Positions 44,505 through 57,500 are shown, counted from the first letter of the stretch. The stretch: 64,000 bases of DNA from Sarcophilus harrisii (GCF_902635505.1 NC_045427.1:54586539-54650538); one strand, 5' to 3'. The notes: a model not told the origin generated them from the sequence alone. Program-made: numbers and translations.

Positions 44505-45880
44505 GCATTTAGTAAGTGTCTACTATGAGTTAGGTACAGAGAATGCAGAGACAAAACTACCCAATCCTTAAGGAACTTACATTTTATTGTAGAATAGGGA
44601 GAAAGATAATGTTTATGTAAATGTTTATAAACAAAATAAATAAAAGGTAATTTCAAGGGAAGCACCAATAGTTTAGGGGACAAGACAAGACCTTCCATAG
44701 AAGATGGCACTTGAGGTTGGATCCAGGTTGTAAAGGGCTTTAAAAGCCAAGCAGAAGTATTTGCATTTGATTCTAAAGGTAACTAGAAGCCACAAGAATT
44801 TATTGAGTAGGAAAGGGAAGTGATCAGACTTATGCTTTAGGAATGTGACTTGAACAACTATGTGAAGGATGTATTGGAGAGGGAAAGAGATTGGAGGCAG
44901 AGAATCTAATTAGAAGGCTATTGAAATGGTTGGGATAGAACAGTCTCTCTCCATCTCCCTCTCCTGTCTTCCCTTCCTCCTTCTCTCTCTCTCTCCCTCT
45001 TCCCTTCCCTCCTTCTCTTTGTCTCTCTGTTTCTATCTGTCTCCCTCTGTCTTTTCCTCCTCCTCCCTCCCCTCCCTCCTTCCTTCTCTCTTTCCCTCCC
45101 TTCTTCCTTTCCTCCCTCCCCCTCTCTGTTTCTCTGTCTATGTCTGTCTGTCTCTCCCTCCCTCACCTTCCTCCTCCCTCCTTCCCCCTCCTCTCTCTTT
45201 CTCCCTCCTTCCCTCCCTCCCTTCCTCTCTCCCTTTCTCCCCCTTTCCTCTCTCTCCTTTGCTTTCTTTCTCTCTTTCTCTGTGTCTGTGTAGGAGAAGA
45301 AAAAGGGAAGGTGACTGAGTGGAGGGAAGGAAAGTGCATATAAACACTTGTGATGATAGAACCGAAGTGATTTGTCAATTTATTGCATTTGGGGGAGAAT
45401 GGAGAGGGATAAAAAGAAGATGATTCCAAGGTTAAGAACCTGGAAGACCAGAAGAATGGTGGGGTCCTTGAAAGAAAGAAGGAAGATGGAAGAGGAATGG
45501 ATCTGGGAGGAAAGAATAATGAGTTTCGGATCTGATGCGTTTGAGATGCCTGCGGCTCCTCCAGTTTGACATATCCAGTGATGAAGAAGGGAAGGTGAGG
45601 AGAAGAGCAGTGCTGGTGTGTAGAGCTGGGAGTCACACAGTAAGATAAGGGAATCCATGAGAGTTGTAAAGTAAGAAATATAGAGAGATAAAAAGGCCCC
45701 CGACAGAGCAGCCAGAGTTAGAGAGCAGGATGTGGATGATCTAGCAAAGGAGACTAAGGAGCCATTGAACAGCTCAGAGGAAAGCCAAGGAGAGCAAAAC
45801 CTCAAAAACCCAGACAGGAGAGAGCATCCAGCAGAGGGTGGTTCACAGTGTTCGATAAATGGAAATGTGTTTTTGAGCAC
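44505..45880 (+). repeat. Third copy of the dispersed L2-tail-like repeat with embedded pyrimidine tract
   Basis: gtaagtgtctactatgagtt, ccaatccttaaggaacttac, ggttgtaaagggctttaaaa, tagaaggctattgaaatggt before, and gaagtgatttgtcaatttat, atgattccaaggttaagaac after, the CT tract at 44.94-45.29 kb. Confidence 0.5.
44942..45292. repeat. 350-bp homopyrimidine tract
   Basis: Almost pure C/T on the + strand (cttccctccttctct units). Open frames here are artefacts. Confidence 0.95.
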
Positions 45881-46129
45881 TGGGACACAAAGACAAAAGC
45901 AAAGGCAGTTCCTGTCCTCAAGGAGCTTATTTCCTGGAAGGAGACACCACATATTGTTGGTGATTGATGATCAAGGAGGGAAGTTTTGTTTGGAAAATTA
46001 GTATACAGTAGGTGCTTAATAGATGTTTATTGACTGTCTGATCAGACTGATAAAGCAAGGTGAGAAAATTGGCACACGCTTTTCCAGGAGCATTAGCAGT
46101 ACTGATTTGATTATTGTTCCAGAAAGGGA

Positions 46130-46375
46130 AAGGGAAGGAAGCTTGGTTGGGCAGTGGGTAGAATCCTGGACCTGGAGTGAGGAAAATCCATCTTCTTTAG
46201 CTCGAATCCAGCCTCAGAGACCTACTGTGTGACCTTGGGCATGTTTACCCCTGTTTGCTTCAGTTCCTTATGTGAGCTAGAGAAGAAAATGGCAGCCCAC
46301 CCCAACATCTTTGGGAAGAAAACCCAAATGGGGCCGTGAAGAATTGGACACAAATGAAATGATTAAACAACAGTG
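46130..46375 (+). repeat. MAR1-like SINE
   Basis: gaagcttggttgggcagtgg, gtagaatcctggacctggag, tgtgaccttgggcatgttta, gaagaaaatggcagcccacc, aatgaaatgattaaacaaca. Sense. Confidence 0.75.
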
Positions 46376-48660
46376 ATGGGGGCGGGGAGGGGTAGGAAAC
46401 AATGGCTGGCCCTCTTCTGAAATAGCGGACTCTCGTTAATTCAGATATTGAGACCCGTAGTCTGGAGAGCTTGGAACAAACAAACAAAAATAAGCCCCTG
46501 GGGAATGGTCTTTGCTCCCGGCGTGCAGGCAGTTGGAGAAAAGATGGCCAGGGGTGTGTTACAGAGAGGTCGTGAAGAATGAGGATGGAGAACAAGTGGC
46601 AATTGAGAAATCATTGGTAACTATGGAGAGAGCAATTTTAGCTGAATGATGAGGTCAGAAGCTAGATTGCAAAGTGCTGTAATGGGAGTGAGAGGAGAAG
46701 CAGCAGCAATGAGAATAGACAGCAATTTTTCCTAAGAGTTGAGTCAGGAAGGGAATAAAGATACAGCAAAGTCTCTCGGGGATATTAGGGTCAAGTAGGG
46801 CAGAGGAATGAGTCAATAGATGGGAAGATATTAAAAATGAGAGAGAAATGGAATAATTGCAGGAGCAATGAGCCAGGGCAACACGAGGAGGTAAGATCAA
46901 GGGTCCCCGTGTTGGTACTGGCAAGGGCTGCCTGCTTCTTTCTCTGATACAAGGAGTCAGGAGATGGGGGTACAGATGTCCACTGGCAAGGTGACAATAC
47001 TTAGAACTGGAAGATCTTAAATTGGAAGGCACCTCAGAGGCCCAGGGTCCAACCCACCCTTTTAACAAATGAGAAGCTGAGACTTGCCCAGCGTCACAGC
47101 CGAGCGGAGATCGGAATCCACGTCCCTTCCCACCGGGTCCAGCTGTACCACCTTAGCCGAGTCTTGTCCAGCATTTTCAAACCGTGGATTTAGATGAAAG
47201 GCAAAGGCCGGTGCTTGTCAGACTTGCAGCTGGCACATGAACATGGTGGATGACAGAATCAGGATCCAAAAGGTGGTGAAAGTAATGAGCTAAATCAGGA
47301 GGGTGAAATGGAACAAAGAAATGTCAAATCTTACACTTAAATCTGAGAAAAACAAGCTAGGGCATAAATATAGGATGGGGAGCCCTGGATGAGCAGGATT
47401 TCTTAGTGAGTGAGAATGGCTGCACCGGTCAGTAAGGGGCACTGGGGGCCATGCAGACAGAGAGCCAGGGGGATTTGGGTTCCAGAGCATCCGGCCGTGG
47501 GACCTGGGCAGGTTACTGTGCTCCCTGCTACTCTCTCAGCTCTAAAACGTGGAGAGAAGGTGTGTGACTTGCCTGAGAGAGGGGTCTTCTTCCCCCAGGA
47601 GTTTCCTAGACCAGAGAAATCACTGGTGCAAAACCTTTCCCTAATGATAATATTCTTTAAGATTTTCAATACACTCTGTTTACTTTCAGCAGAGCCAGGA
47701 GGTATGGTGGATTTTACAGATAAAGAAACTGATACAAAAATGACTTGTCCATGGTCACAGGTGTTCAGATTTGTGTCTAGAATCCAGGTTTCTGACCCTA
47801 AAATCACTGGGCTGATCTGCTTCTGGGAGGGCAGACAGGCTATAATTTCAGAGGGCCGAGCTAGCATCAGGAAGGCAGGTCTTGACCTAGGGAAGGAAAC
47901 TCTCAATGGGGCCATCGAACACTGAACAGGCAAGCGAATTCATCACCACAAGTGTTCAAGTAGAATTGGGGGACCCTTTGCGAAAGGGGGTATTCCTATA
48001 TTTGGATTGGGGGGAGTTCAAGACCCAAAATCCCTCCACGCGAAAGGAGATGTGACAAAGAATGACAGAGAATTTGCTTAATTGGAAAACTCCATCTGTC
48101 CCCAGCCACTGAAGCAAAACCCCCAAGTGCTCCTTGATTTGAAAAGGGACTCAGAGATCCCATTAAAAATGCATTTGATCTCAAACCCAGCTTTGTTCAT
48201 CCTCCCACATTGCTCATTATCCTTTCTTCACCAAGTGTTGGCTCAGACTCGGTGCCATCTCGAGCATTAACTCGGGGCTTGGGTCAGAAGAAGTGCCTTC
48301 CGTCTGCGGCGTACTGATAGAGAAACAGGGACCTTGGGCTGTTATGGGCTGCCTAGACCCCGACCCTGACGCCCAGCAGGGCTTCTCACGGGGGTCGCCT
48401 GCGCCCGTCCGCCTTTTACTTTGCCCTGACGCCGATAGAATGGCAGCTTCAAAGTCTGCCCATCACACACCCCTGTCTGGCCTTAGTCACAAATGGGGCA
48501 ACGGAGGCTTGGGAGGATGAGTGGTCTGCATGGGATGGGGCGCAGATGGCCGGCAAATGTCTGATGGGAGTCCGTCATCCTGACTCCAAAGTCAGCCAGT
48601 ACCTTCCCCTCGAGGATTAAGATTCACCAGTTGTTTACATATCGTCTTTCTCATTTGAAT
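46376..48660. other. Intergenic stretch between SLC38A8 and NECAB2
   Basis: 46.56-46.80 kb resembles another piece of the dispersed L2-tail-like repeat, and MIR-like relics lie near 47.03-47.16 and 47.69-47.80 kb. Overlapping ~170-codon open frames on both strands at 47.40-47.93 kb include the MIR relic and have no splice or homology support, so I do not call a gene. Confidence 0.55.
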
Positions 48661-48709
48661 GTGATCTCCTTGAGAGCAGCAACTGAGCTTTCTTCCCTTT
48701 CTAGAACTT

Positions 48710-49105
48710 AGGATAGTGACTGTATATAGTAGGTACTTAATATGTATTGACAGATTCTCTGCTTAGCATAGTGACTGCACATAGTAGGTATTTAAATGCT
48801 TGTTGACTGATTCTCTACTTAGCACAGTGACAGGCCCATAGTAGGTACTTAATAAATGTTTGTTGATTGATTCTCTACTTAGCATAGTGGCTGTACATAG
48901 TAGGTACTTAAATGCTTGTTGACTGATTCTCTACTTAGCACAGTGACTGTACATAGTAGGTACTTAAATGCTTGTTGATTGATTCTCTACTTAGCATAGT
49001 GGCTGCACATAGTAGGTACTTAAATGCTTGTTGACTGATTCTCTACTTAGCACAGTGACAGGCCCATAGTAGGTACTTAATAAATGCTTGTTGATTGATT
49101 CTCTA
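48710..49105. repeat. Seven-unit minisatellite, 56-60-bp unit, with A-B alternation
   Basis: Units built on agcayagtg(a/g)ctg…catagtaggtacttaaatgcttgttgactgattctctactt (written in parts): catagtaggtacttaaatgc and ttgttgactgattctctact. Starts near 48710, 48765, 48821, 48881, 48937, 48993 and 49049. Derived from an L2-like 3' tail. Confidence 0.92.
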
Positions 49106-49424
49106 TTCTCTATGTTACACTGCCTTCACTGTCATATGTTGCCCTGCTGGAAAGCATGGTGCTGAAAGTTGTAGGTCATTTTTTTTCCTGGCTTGGCCCC
49201 AGTTTTTTGGAATACGGTTCCTGAAGAAGAAATTATTCAGTAGGTGAAAGCTAGACAGGCTTTTTTGTGGTTGGTGCTATTTGTAGGAAGATGGGATTGA
49301 GAGCCATCAGGACATAGTATTTAGAGCCATAAAATGTTAGAGCTACAAGGAATATTCGATACCTAGAGTACCAAAGAAATTATAACTTAGGGTGTTTTTT
49401 TCTTCATCTAAAACACCCTTTAAA

Positions 49425-49650
49425 TTTTTTTTTATTAAAGCTTTTTATTTTTCAAAACATACATGTGGACAATTCTTCAACATTAGCAAAACCTCATATT
49501 CCAATTTCCCCCCTTTCCCCACGCCCTCCCCTAGATGGCAAATAGTCCAATATATGTTAAACATGGTTAACTCCAATGTATGCATACGTATTTATACAAT
49601 TATTGTTCTGCACAAGAAAAATCAAATCAAACCAGTTAAAAAAAAAAAAA
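49425..49650 (-). mobile_element. Truncated L1 3' end
   Basis: Reverse L1 terminus: attaaagctttttatttttc, aacattagcaaaacctcata, cctcccctagatggcaaata, gttctgcacaagaaaaatca. No clear flanking duplication. Confidence 0.8.
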
Positions 49651-49662
49651 GCATTTAGGGTT

Positions 49663-49790
49663 AGGGTTCTGCATTGTTATGTTCAAGTCACTCACGTCCC
49701 AGAGCCTCAGTTTTTTTAATCTGTAAAATGGGTGTTTTACAGTTCCAATTGTTCAGTGATGAACAGTGAGCCATAACAATGCAGAACCTA
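49663..49790. repeat. Inverted repeat, 17-bp perfect arms
   Basis: ggttctgcattgttatg (49665-49681) and its exact reverse complement cataacaatgcagaacc (49772-49788), separated by 90 bp that includes a MIR-like tctgtaaaatgggtg. With one gap the arms extend to about 21 bp. Confidence 0.85.
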
Positions 49791-50704
49791 AATCTCTGAT
49801 GGCCTTTTGGGGTTCCCCTGGCTTTAGGGGTCTACCACTTAGCTGCTACAACTCTTTCACGTTAGGAATCCCAACTGAAGCTCAGTGGGCTGGCTGTTCA
49901 AGGTACAAGGGTGGATCCAGATGCCAGAGGCCTTTTATCTTCAAAAGACCAGAGCCCTGCGGACACCTGGTTTGAAGTAATTCAACAGTCAGAATTAGGA
50001 GAAGCTCCTCCTTGCCAGGCCCTGGACAAGTGTTTGAGTCGATAGCCTTTATTAAACATCTGCTGGAGCCAGGAACTCTTCCAGGTGCTGAGGAAACAAG
50101 GAGGAACAAACAGCAGTCCCAGCTTTCAAGGGCTTATGTTCCTTCTGGGGAAAGGGTCCGTTTTATAAAAGGAATATAGGAGAGAACTGCAGGGAGAGGG
50201 GGAAGCATCTCTTCAGGATATGTGTAGTATTTAGTCTTTAATTATTTTTTTCAGTGAACGTTTATTGTTTCTCCTTCCCATTAATTCTCCCCATTCCCCA
50301 AATCCTTGTAATAAATATTTATAATCAAGGAAAACAAAGCCCTGTCTCCTTCTGTGTTTATAGTTCCTCATCTCTCACGTTCATAGGGATTAGAGGAGGT
50401 CTGGAGAACTAGACTGATCCTCTCATTTTGCAGATGAGGAAACTGAGACCTAATTGGGGCTAAGTGACATGGTTCCCATCACCCACGCAGTGGAGGATTT
50501 CTGATTTGAATTCAGGGCTTTACTTCTAAATGGGGTGTTTCCCCCGCTCAGATCACCTTTATGTTTTCCTGCCATGTGCTCCGTCATTTCAACCCATAGG
50601 AAAAATCCCATATTTGTGATAAAATGCTAAGGGATGAGATGCTGGGAGTCATAGGAGTCGGAAAGGAAAAACACACAGAATCCACAGCTGTTCCTCAACC
50701 GGAG

Positions 50705-50710
50705 TTTATT
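50705..50710 (-). promoter_or_regulatory. Polyadenylation signal AATAAA, NECAB2
   Basis: TTTATT on the + strand reads AATAAA on the minus strand, about 840 nt after the NECAB2 stop; cleavage is expected some 10-30 nt further, near 50.68-50.69 kb. It is the clearest canonical signal downstream of the gene in this orientation. Confidence 0.6.
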
Positions 50711-50726
50711 TGTCACCTAATAGTAA

Positions 50727-50870
50727 ACATTGGCTAAAATACTGTACTGACATTTTGCAGAGTTCTACAGTTTAAATCTAGAGGCTCGTGGCTCCTAAGG
50801 GAAGAAAAGTAATAATATCCAACAGGACTATCCCAAAGGCAGAGAACAGCTAGTGAGCAGCCTAAAGGGC
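50727..50870. repeat. Direct repeat copy A (within NECAB2 3' UTR)
   Basis: 144 bp sharing cattggctaaaa, gcagagttctacagtttaaa, ccaacaggactatcccaaag with copy B at 54100-54239, same orientation. Confidence 0.88.
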
Positions 50871-51548
50871 CCGTGTCCCTGCTTTAGTCTGAGATACCAA
50901 AGGAGAAAATAGCACACCGATAAATAAATAAATAAATCTGTGAGGGAGCCGAGGCTGGGAGGGCAGCCTGAGAAAGTACACGAAGGCTGAGTGATCATGC
51001 ATGATTTTTCAAAGTGAAGGAAATGAATCATGGGCATTGAGGGGGGTGGAAGGCTGGGGGGAAGCAGAAGGGAAGGATGGGTCTGTGGCTGTGGGGACCA
51101 GAAAGTGAGGGGACCTCGTGGGGCTGATGGGGATGTAGCTGCTTTATCACTGGGCCAATGGTGGATGCTCGGAGGGGCGGCCCTGCCGGGACCCATACTG
51201 TCAGGGGGAGGATTGTGCTTCTTGCTTGATCTCGAAAGATCTTGGTTGGTTCTGCCTCCTTCAAGGCCCCAAATTTTATCTGGCCTTAAAGTAAACAGAC
51301 TCAAATACTCTGACAGTAACAGAGGGAAAGTGGAGCCGGGAGGTGCAATATAATGATGGGTGGGTATGGAGCAGGTGGGAGGGAGAGGGATTTGTTTCCT
51401 TCACTTCAAACAACAAGAAAATACATTGCTGTTTAGAAGGATATTGAAAAGACAGCACTTGCAACAAGGTTCTTAGAAAAGACACACGGTCCTTGATAAT
51501 GAGGGTCCAAGCCCCGGCCTGACATTCTGAGTCCGTTAGGAGAGCCGA

Positions 51549-51577
51549 TCAGTCTTGATTCAGCGTGCACCAAGCAG
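51549..51577 (-). CDS. NECAB2: NECAB2 last coding exon with stop
   Basis: 29 coding nt, acceptor tttgtag on the minus strand, product AAWCTLNQD then TGA (51551-51549). Human ends AAWCTVGRD. The exon continues as 3' UTR toward 50.7 kb. Confidence 0.92.
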
Positions 51578-54500
51578 CTACAAAGGGAATTAAAAAGGTG
51601 AGAAAATGACATTTGAATCGCTTGCTCGCTGCCCGGGGGAAAAATGAAAGGTTGGAGAACATTTAAAACTGGAAGGGTCCCCAACTCCCAAAGGACCTTC
51701 CATCAATAAGTTCCTGCCTGAGATGCTTAACATTAGAGTTCCTCCTTTGGGTTGAGGTGTCATCTCCAGAAAACTGCTTTAAAAGTATTGATCCGTCTGT
51801 GGAGAAGGGAGGCCCGTGGGCCACAAAGTGATGGTGATGTTCCCACCCCCACCCCCACACACAAAGCCAGAACCACTCATCCCCAGACAAGTGCTTGAAC
51901 AATTTCACTGATCCATAGCTCTGATTTTTTGTTTGTTTTTATAAATTTATTTTTTTGTTTTTATCAATTTAGAAATCTGAACACTTAGATCAGGAAAGCT
52001 CAGAGGTTCAAATCAATCTCCTTTCTACAAAGATTTCTCAACTTTTTCCTGGTCTTTGAATGTTTTCCAATGATTATTCTTTAAAAAAAAATTTTCCTTC
52101 ATCTATATTGAGAGCTATAGCCTGTATGTGAAAGACCAGAGCTACATTAATAATAATTTGAATGAAGACTCCAAGATATCTTCCCTCCCCAGGTCAAAAT
52201 GTCCTCTCAGCACCCCTTCTGGGGCCCAGGTATTCCCTGTAGCCCTAGCCCTTACCTGGCACTGAGATGCTGGAGACAGCTTCAGGTTGGATCAGAGTAT
52301 CTACCTTCACATGCCGGAAAGCTTTGCAGACCGGGCTTTGCAGGTGCCTGCAACCCAAGTAGAGATTGAGGGAAGGGGAAGAGAGAGGTAGTGTAGGTCT
52401 TCTTAACCTAACCCCCTTAGCATGGATCCGAGGGTCTGGGGTCCTGAAAACATTCCCAGGAAATGGCCTGGAGATGTGAGGATCACCTATGGCTAGCTTT
52501 GCCTCTGACTTTCTATGTGGCCTGGGGAAACTCACTTGAAATAAAACTTGCTGAATACTAGAGCTGGAAGGAGCTGTAGATATCCCCCCCCCCATATTAC
52601 AGATGTAGGACCTCAGATTCAGAGAGTGAAAATGATTTACTGAAATTTATAGCTTATTAAGGTCAAAACCCAAGGCTCCTGATTCCCAGTCCTTTCACTT
52701 GCCTGAATTTCTCCCCTCTTGTTTCTTCCCTTCTATCTCCCCTGCTCTTTCCTTCCCTCTTTGTTTCTCCCTCTCTCTGTCCATCTGTCTCTCAGCTAGA
52801 CCCTTCCTTCCAGCCCCATGAGAAGACCTCAGTCTGCAGTCCCATTACAGAGTTCCCTGACCACTTCAGCACCGGCTCTTTAATAGATCCTTTTATTTGG
52901 GTTCTTCTGGTTTTCTCAACCAGAATTGAGGGCAGGTCTCTCTTAGTTCTTATGCAGGGCACCTGGCTGTATTGTTCAGTCATTTCCCATTCTTGGTGAC
53001 ACCATTTGGGGTTTTCTTAGCAAAAATACTGGAGTTATTTGTCATTTCCTTCTCATTTTACAGATGAGAAAACAGGGTGAGGTGACTTGCCCAGGGTCCT
53101 ACAGCTAGTAAGTGTCTGATGCTGGATTTGAACCCAGGAAGATGGAGCTTCCCTATTCCAAGCTCAGAGAGCTATCCACTGCACTACCTAGCTTGCTTCT
53201 GCAAATATCATTCATTTAAAGGGATCTACTCTTTCCTGGTTTCTAAACACTTAGTGTCTCCCCAACCCACATTACCCAAATTACAACACCCAGTTAATTG
53301 TTTAGGAATAGTGCAGATGGAAAAGGGGGACTAATAAGAAGAGGTCAGTGGGGCTGGACTGCATTTGAGAAAAGTGTGGGGTCCTTCCAGAGATCCCCCA
53401 GAGGCCATCATTTCAACCTATATTCTTCTGAGGAAGCTGAATGGCTGTGTGTGGTGAAACACTGGGACCTTGGAAGACCCAGACCCCCAAGGCTATGAAG
53501 ACGTGGGGTAGACAGGAAGAGGCGGACCAAGGGCAGAAATGGGGTCGGATGTGACTGACCAGAGAGGGCCAGACGGAAGGTGAAAGGGAGAAACGCTAGA
53601 TGGGGAACCCAGGAGTCTGTGAACTCTCAGGGGAGCTGGAGGAGGAGGCCCTGACCCAACACACTGGGTAGAACCTCCATGGAGGGTTGTCCATAGGAAC
53701 TGGACTAGAATAAGGTAGCATGGGAAGTGTGATCAGCAGAGGGAGTGCCCACCTCAAAGTCGACTGTAGAATCTCAATCGATTCTTTAGAGTCCTATTTT
53801 AAACAATTCATTCTTAATTTTAATGCTTAGTTTAATTTTAGAGTTGTACTTTTTACAAATCTCTCTAGAAGCTTTCTATCACTAAGAGGCAGTCTGGTGT
53901 GGGGTATAGTGGAGAAAAACACCAGATATTAGCCAGGAGATCTGAGTTGAAATCTTGGACTCTGCTCCTTACTCAGGGCTTCCCTCTCTGGGCCTCAGTT
54001 TCCCTCTCTCTAAAACAGAAGGATGAGACCCTTGTCACTGGTACTCAGTAGCTGTGTGACTTTGGACAAGTCAGAACAGTTGGGGACCTGTGTAACTATA
54101 CATTGGCTAAAACAATACCGCACTGACATTCTGCAGAGTTCTACAGTTTAAATCCAGAGGCTCCTGTGGGAAGAAGAGTAATAATAACCAACAGGACTAT
54201 CCCAAAGGCAGAGAATGGCTAGTTAGCAATTAAAGGGCTCCTCATCTGTAAAATGATGGGGTTTGAGATTCCCTTGAGCTCTGTGAGCGTTTGAAGTTGG
54301 GTGGATGGAGTTTAGAAATGTCATCCAGCCCTTCCCACCCATCATACAAACACACTCAAATGCTCCACCCGTTCCCTCGTACATCTCCCAGCATCCCTCT
54401 TGGGGCTGGACCACCGGGCCTCAGGTATGGCTTCAGGTGCAGGGGCTGGGGAGGCCGTATCCTGGGGCTGTTGTATTGTTCAGCCGCGTCCAACTCTTTG

Positions 54501-57500
54501 TAACTCCATTTGGAGTTTTCTTGGCAAAGATACTAGAATGATTTGCCATTTCCTTCTCCAGCTCATTTTCCAGATGAGGAAAACAGATTAAAAAACTGGG
54601 ATAACCGTCCAGGATCACACAGCTAGTAAGTAGATGGGATTTGAACACTGGCCCAGGGCTCTGTTCACTGTACCAGCTAGCTGCCTTCCATACCAGGACT
54701 TGGCTGAGAGTTTTACTCTCCCAGGAAGTAGAGCAGCTGTGCCTCCAGAGTCCATCTGTGATTAAAGACAGTCTGGAAGGGAAAGCAGCCTTTCCTTTAT
54801 GAGCCTCTACAGAACAAGAGAAGGCTCAGCAAAGCAGCTCTCTGGTGGAACCGACCACATCTCCCCAGCGGCGGTCACCAAATAACCTTAGAGACCATTT
54901 AGCCCAGAGGTCCCTGGACTTGTTATATCATGTCATATTAAATAACATATTGTTATCTCATAATGATGTAATTTTTTGTTATAATATTATATATTACTGT
55001 ATTATGACATGCTTCATTAATATATTTTTATATTATATATCATAATATGTAAAATATATAAATGACATTATATATTTTTCAACATGATTGGTTTCCTTTG
55101 TAACCCATTTATTTTACTTTATGCATTTAAAAATCTGACTCTGAGAGGGGGGTCCCCAGACCTTCTCAGCCTCCAAAGGGGTCCCGGATATATACACTCA
55201 CAAAGGTTAAAATGCCCTCTTCTAAACCAAGCTTTTCATTTTACAGATAAGGAAACTGAAGTCTGGGGGAGAGGGGGTAAGTAGCAGTTAATAAGTGACA
55301 ATATCAAGGTTAGCTTTCAGATCTTTTGACTCCTGAGTCTAATATTCTTTCTATGACCCTGACTTAGGTAGGGAGTAAGCCCTTCTCCCTTTCCTTTTCT
55401 ACCTGACATTGTCCTGCGCACAAGATCAGTCTCGTGACCCCACACCCCACTTGGACCTTCCTCTGGACATTTCTTCCCATCTTTCCCAACTTCCTAGAAG
55501 TTCTGAATTGTTGGGACCATTTAGAAAATGCCTGTGTGAGAGACCCCAGAGAGTTAAAAGCCTGAGCCTATTTAAGCTTATGCAATACAGTGTGTTTTTC
55601 GGTGTCTTTATCTCATTTCATCATCTCACTTGAGTTAATGGAAGATGGGGATTTCAAGTAGAAAAATTCTTCATCAACAGGGATACTTAACTCAGCCCGA
55701 CTTCAGCCCATCTTATCTTATCTCAACCACACACATTTCAAAGGGTATCCACCGCTGGGCTTGGGATCTGACTTTCTGGATACCAGCAGCCGATGCCCAG
55801 GAACCCACTGGACCATCTCAGGGATCTTGGCTCAGACTCGAGGAAGACAGATGACGTGATCTCAGGGAAACCAAGTTCTCTGAAGCTTGAGAGAATATCT
55901 GAACTACCAAGGACTGGCTCTGGCTTCTCTTCTTGTGGGACTCACCTGTTTGCAGCCCCTTCTGTAAAATGAGGGCAAGAGAGCCCTCCATCCTCAGGGA
56001 TGTCCGTAGATAAACCTCATGGAGGCAGTGCCATAAAGAATACTTTGTCAAAGGGGAAGGAGGAAGAATTCAAAAGCAGAAAATCACAGAAGGCCATAAA
56101 TGAAGAGGAAGAACTGGCCAGAGGGAAAGCAGCTGAAGAAAGTAGTTAAGATGGAGAAATGAGGACTTAGGGAAGGGACACGAAAGCTAACTCCTAGCAG
56201 GTCAAGAGAAATTGGCCCCGAAAGGCAGAATCAAGAGCAGGGAAGGAAGCTGGAAAGAAACAAAGAATACAAGAAGAAAGCTCCCAAATGTTAGAGCCGC
56301 CCCAAAGCAGCCGTGGGGTGGGAGGGCTCCCCTTCAAAGGAGGTCTTCGAACAACTTGTTGGGAATGTTGAAGGGACAGGGATTCTTGTTCAGCAACTCT
56401 GAGACTCCATGATTCTGTGAGAGAATGGAAAATATCTGGAGATTATTGTATTGAGGGGAATCTGAGATTCTGAGCGTGGCCCCAGGAGGGAAGAGACCTA
56501 GGAGGGACTTGTCTAATGGCCTCACATTACAAATGAGGAACCTGAACTTTGGGGAGGGAAATATGCACATTGAGTTTAGATGCTAGAACAAACCCTTCAG
56601 ATTAACTAAAATTATGCTGGATTGACTGGGAAGAAGACTTTTTTGTACGGAGGATAATAACCATTTGGTCTATTAGCACCAATATAGTCAGAAGACCCGA
56701 GTTTAAATTTTTCGACTAACTCTGTGACCAGAGCAAGTCAGCACTATTCAAAGCTTGCAAAATAACATTTGCTCTGTGATAATAATAATGACAGATAGCA
56801 TTTATATAATCTCTAATATTTATATAAATATATTAATATATATAATAACAAAATATTACCGTATATAATATAATAATAAATGAAAATTTAAATTTTCAAA
56901 GTACACAATGCTCATTTTATTCTCACAACAATTCTGGGAGGTAGGTGCTATTATTATCTTCATTTTACAGATGAGGAAACTAAAGCAGACAGAAGTTAAC
57001 TGACTTGCCCAGGGTCACACAGTTAGTCAGTATATGAGGCAGTATTCAAACTCAGGTCTTCCTGACCAAATCTTCTAACTATCCAAAGTCTGGCAGGGGT
57101 GATGTGAGGAAAGCACTTTGTAAGTCTTAAAGTAAGAGGAAAACATGATTGTAATAACAATAATGACAAAATCCCTAATAAGGGATAAAGAGCAGACCTG
57201 TGATTTCATTAATATAAGAGACTTCCAGGTAGGAAAATTCTCTTTCCTATGGCCAAATCAAGGATTTGCTTAGGGCAGTGAGAGTCTTATGTAACTCAGT
57301 GGGTATCACACAGCCAGACTAGGTCAGACTGAGAGAGGCAGAATTTGAATCCAGTCTTCCCAAGGCCTGGAGCCAGATTTTTATCCACTGGATCTGAATG
57401 CATCTCCTCATCATCATTACTACTGTCAGCAGAGAGCTGGAAGCTCTGCTCTTTGAAAAAATAAATCCCTCACCTTCTCCCCCCTCTCACTTTCCCCACA

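Larger units (their letters stand above)
50690..51548 (-). other. NECAB2: NECAB2 3' UTR (approximate 3' end)
   Basis: About 0.86 kb of non-coding sequence between the NECAB2 stop and an AATAAA on the minus strand at 50710-50705. The limits are inferred from the signal, not from transcripts. It contains a short TTTA run (50921-50938). Its last ~145 bp has a second copy at 54.1 kb. Open frames here on either strand are short and resemble no known protein. Confidence 0.6.

Noticed and set aside
44918-45640. Open frames of 130-190 codons
   Set aside because: Mostly the pyrimidine tract and the dispersed repeat around it.
47403-47933. Overlapping ~170-codon frames on both strands as a possible new gene
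   Set aside because: Includes a MIR-like relic (attttacagataaagaaact), no recognisable homology or codon bias, and opposite-strand frames are equally long.
48711-49105. CRISPR-like array
   Set aside because: Repeat and spacer are not distinct; it is a contiguous minisatellite in a vertebrate genome.
49655-49667. Telomere-like ttagggttaggg
   Set aside because: Only two units, next to an A-rich stretch; not enough for an interstitial telomere.
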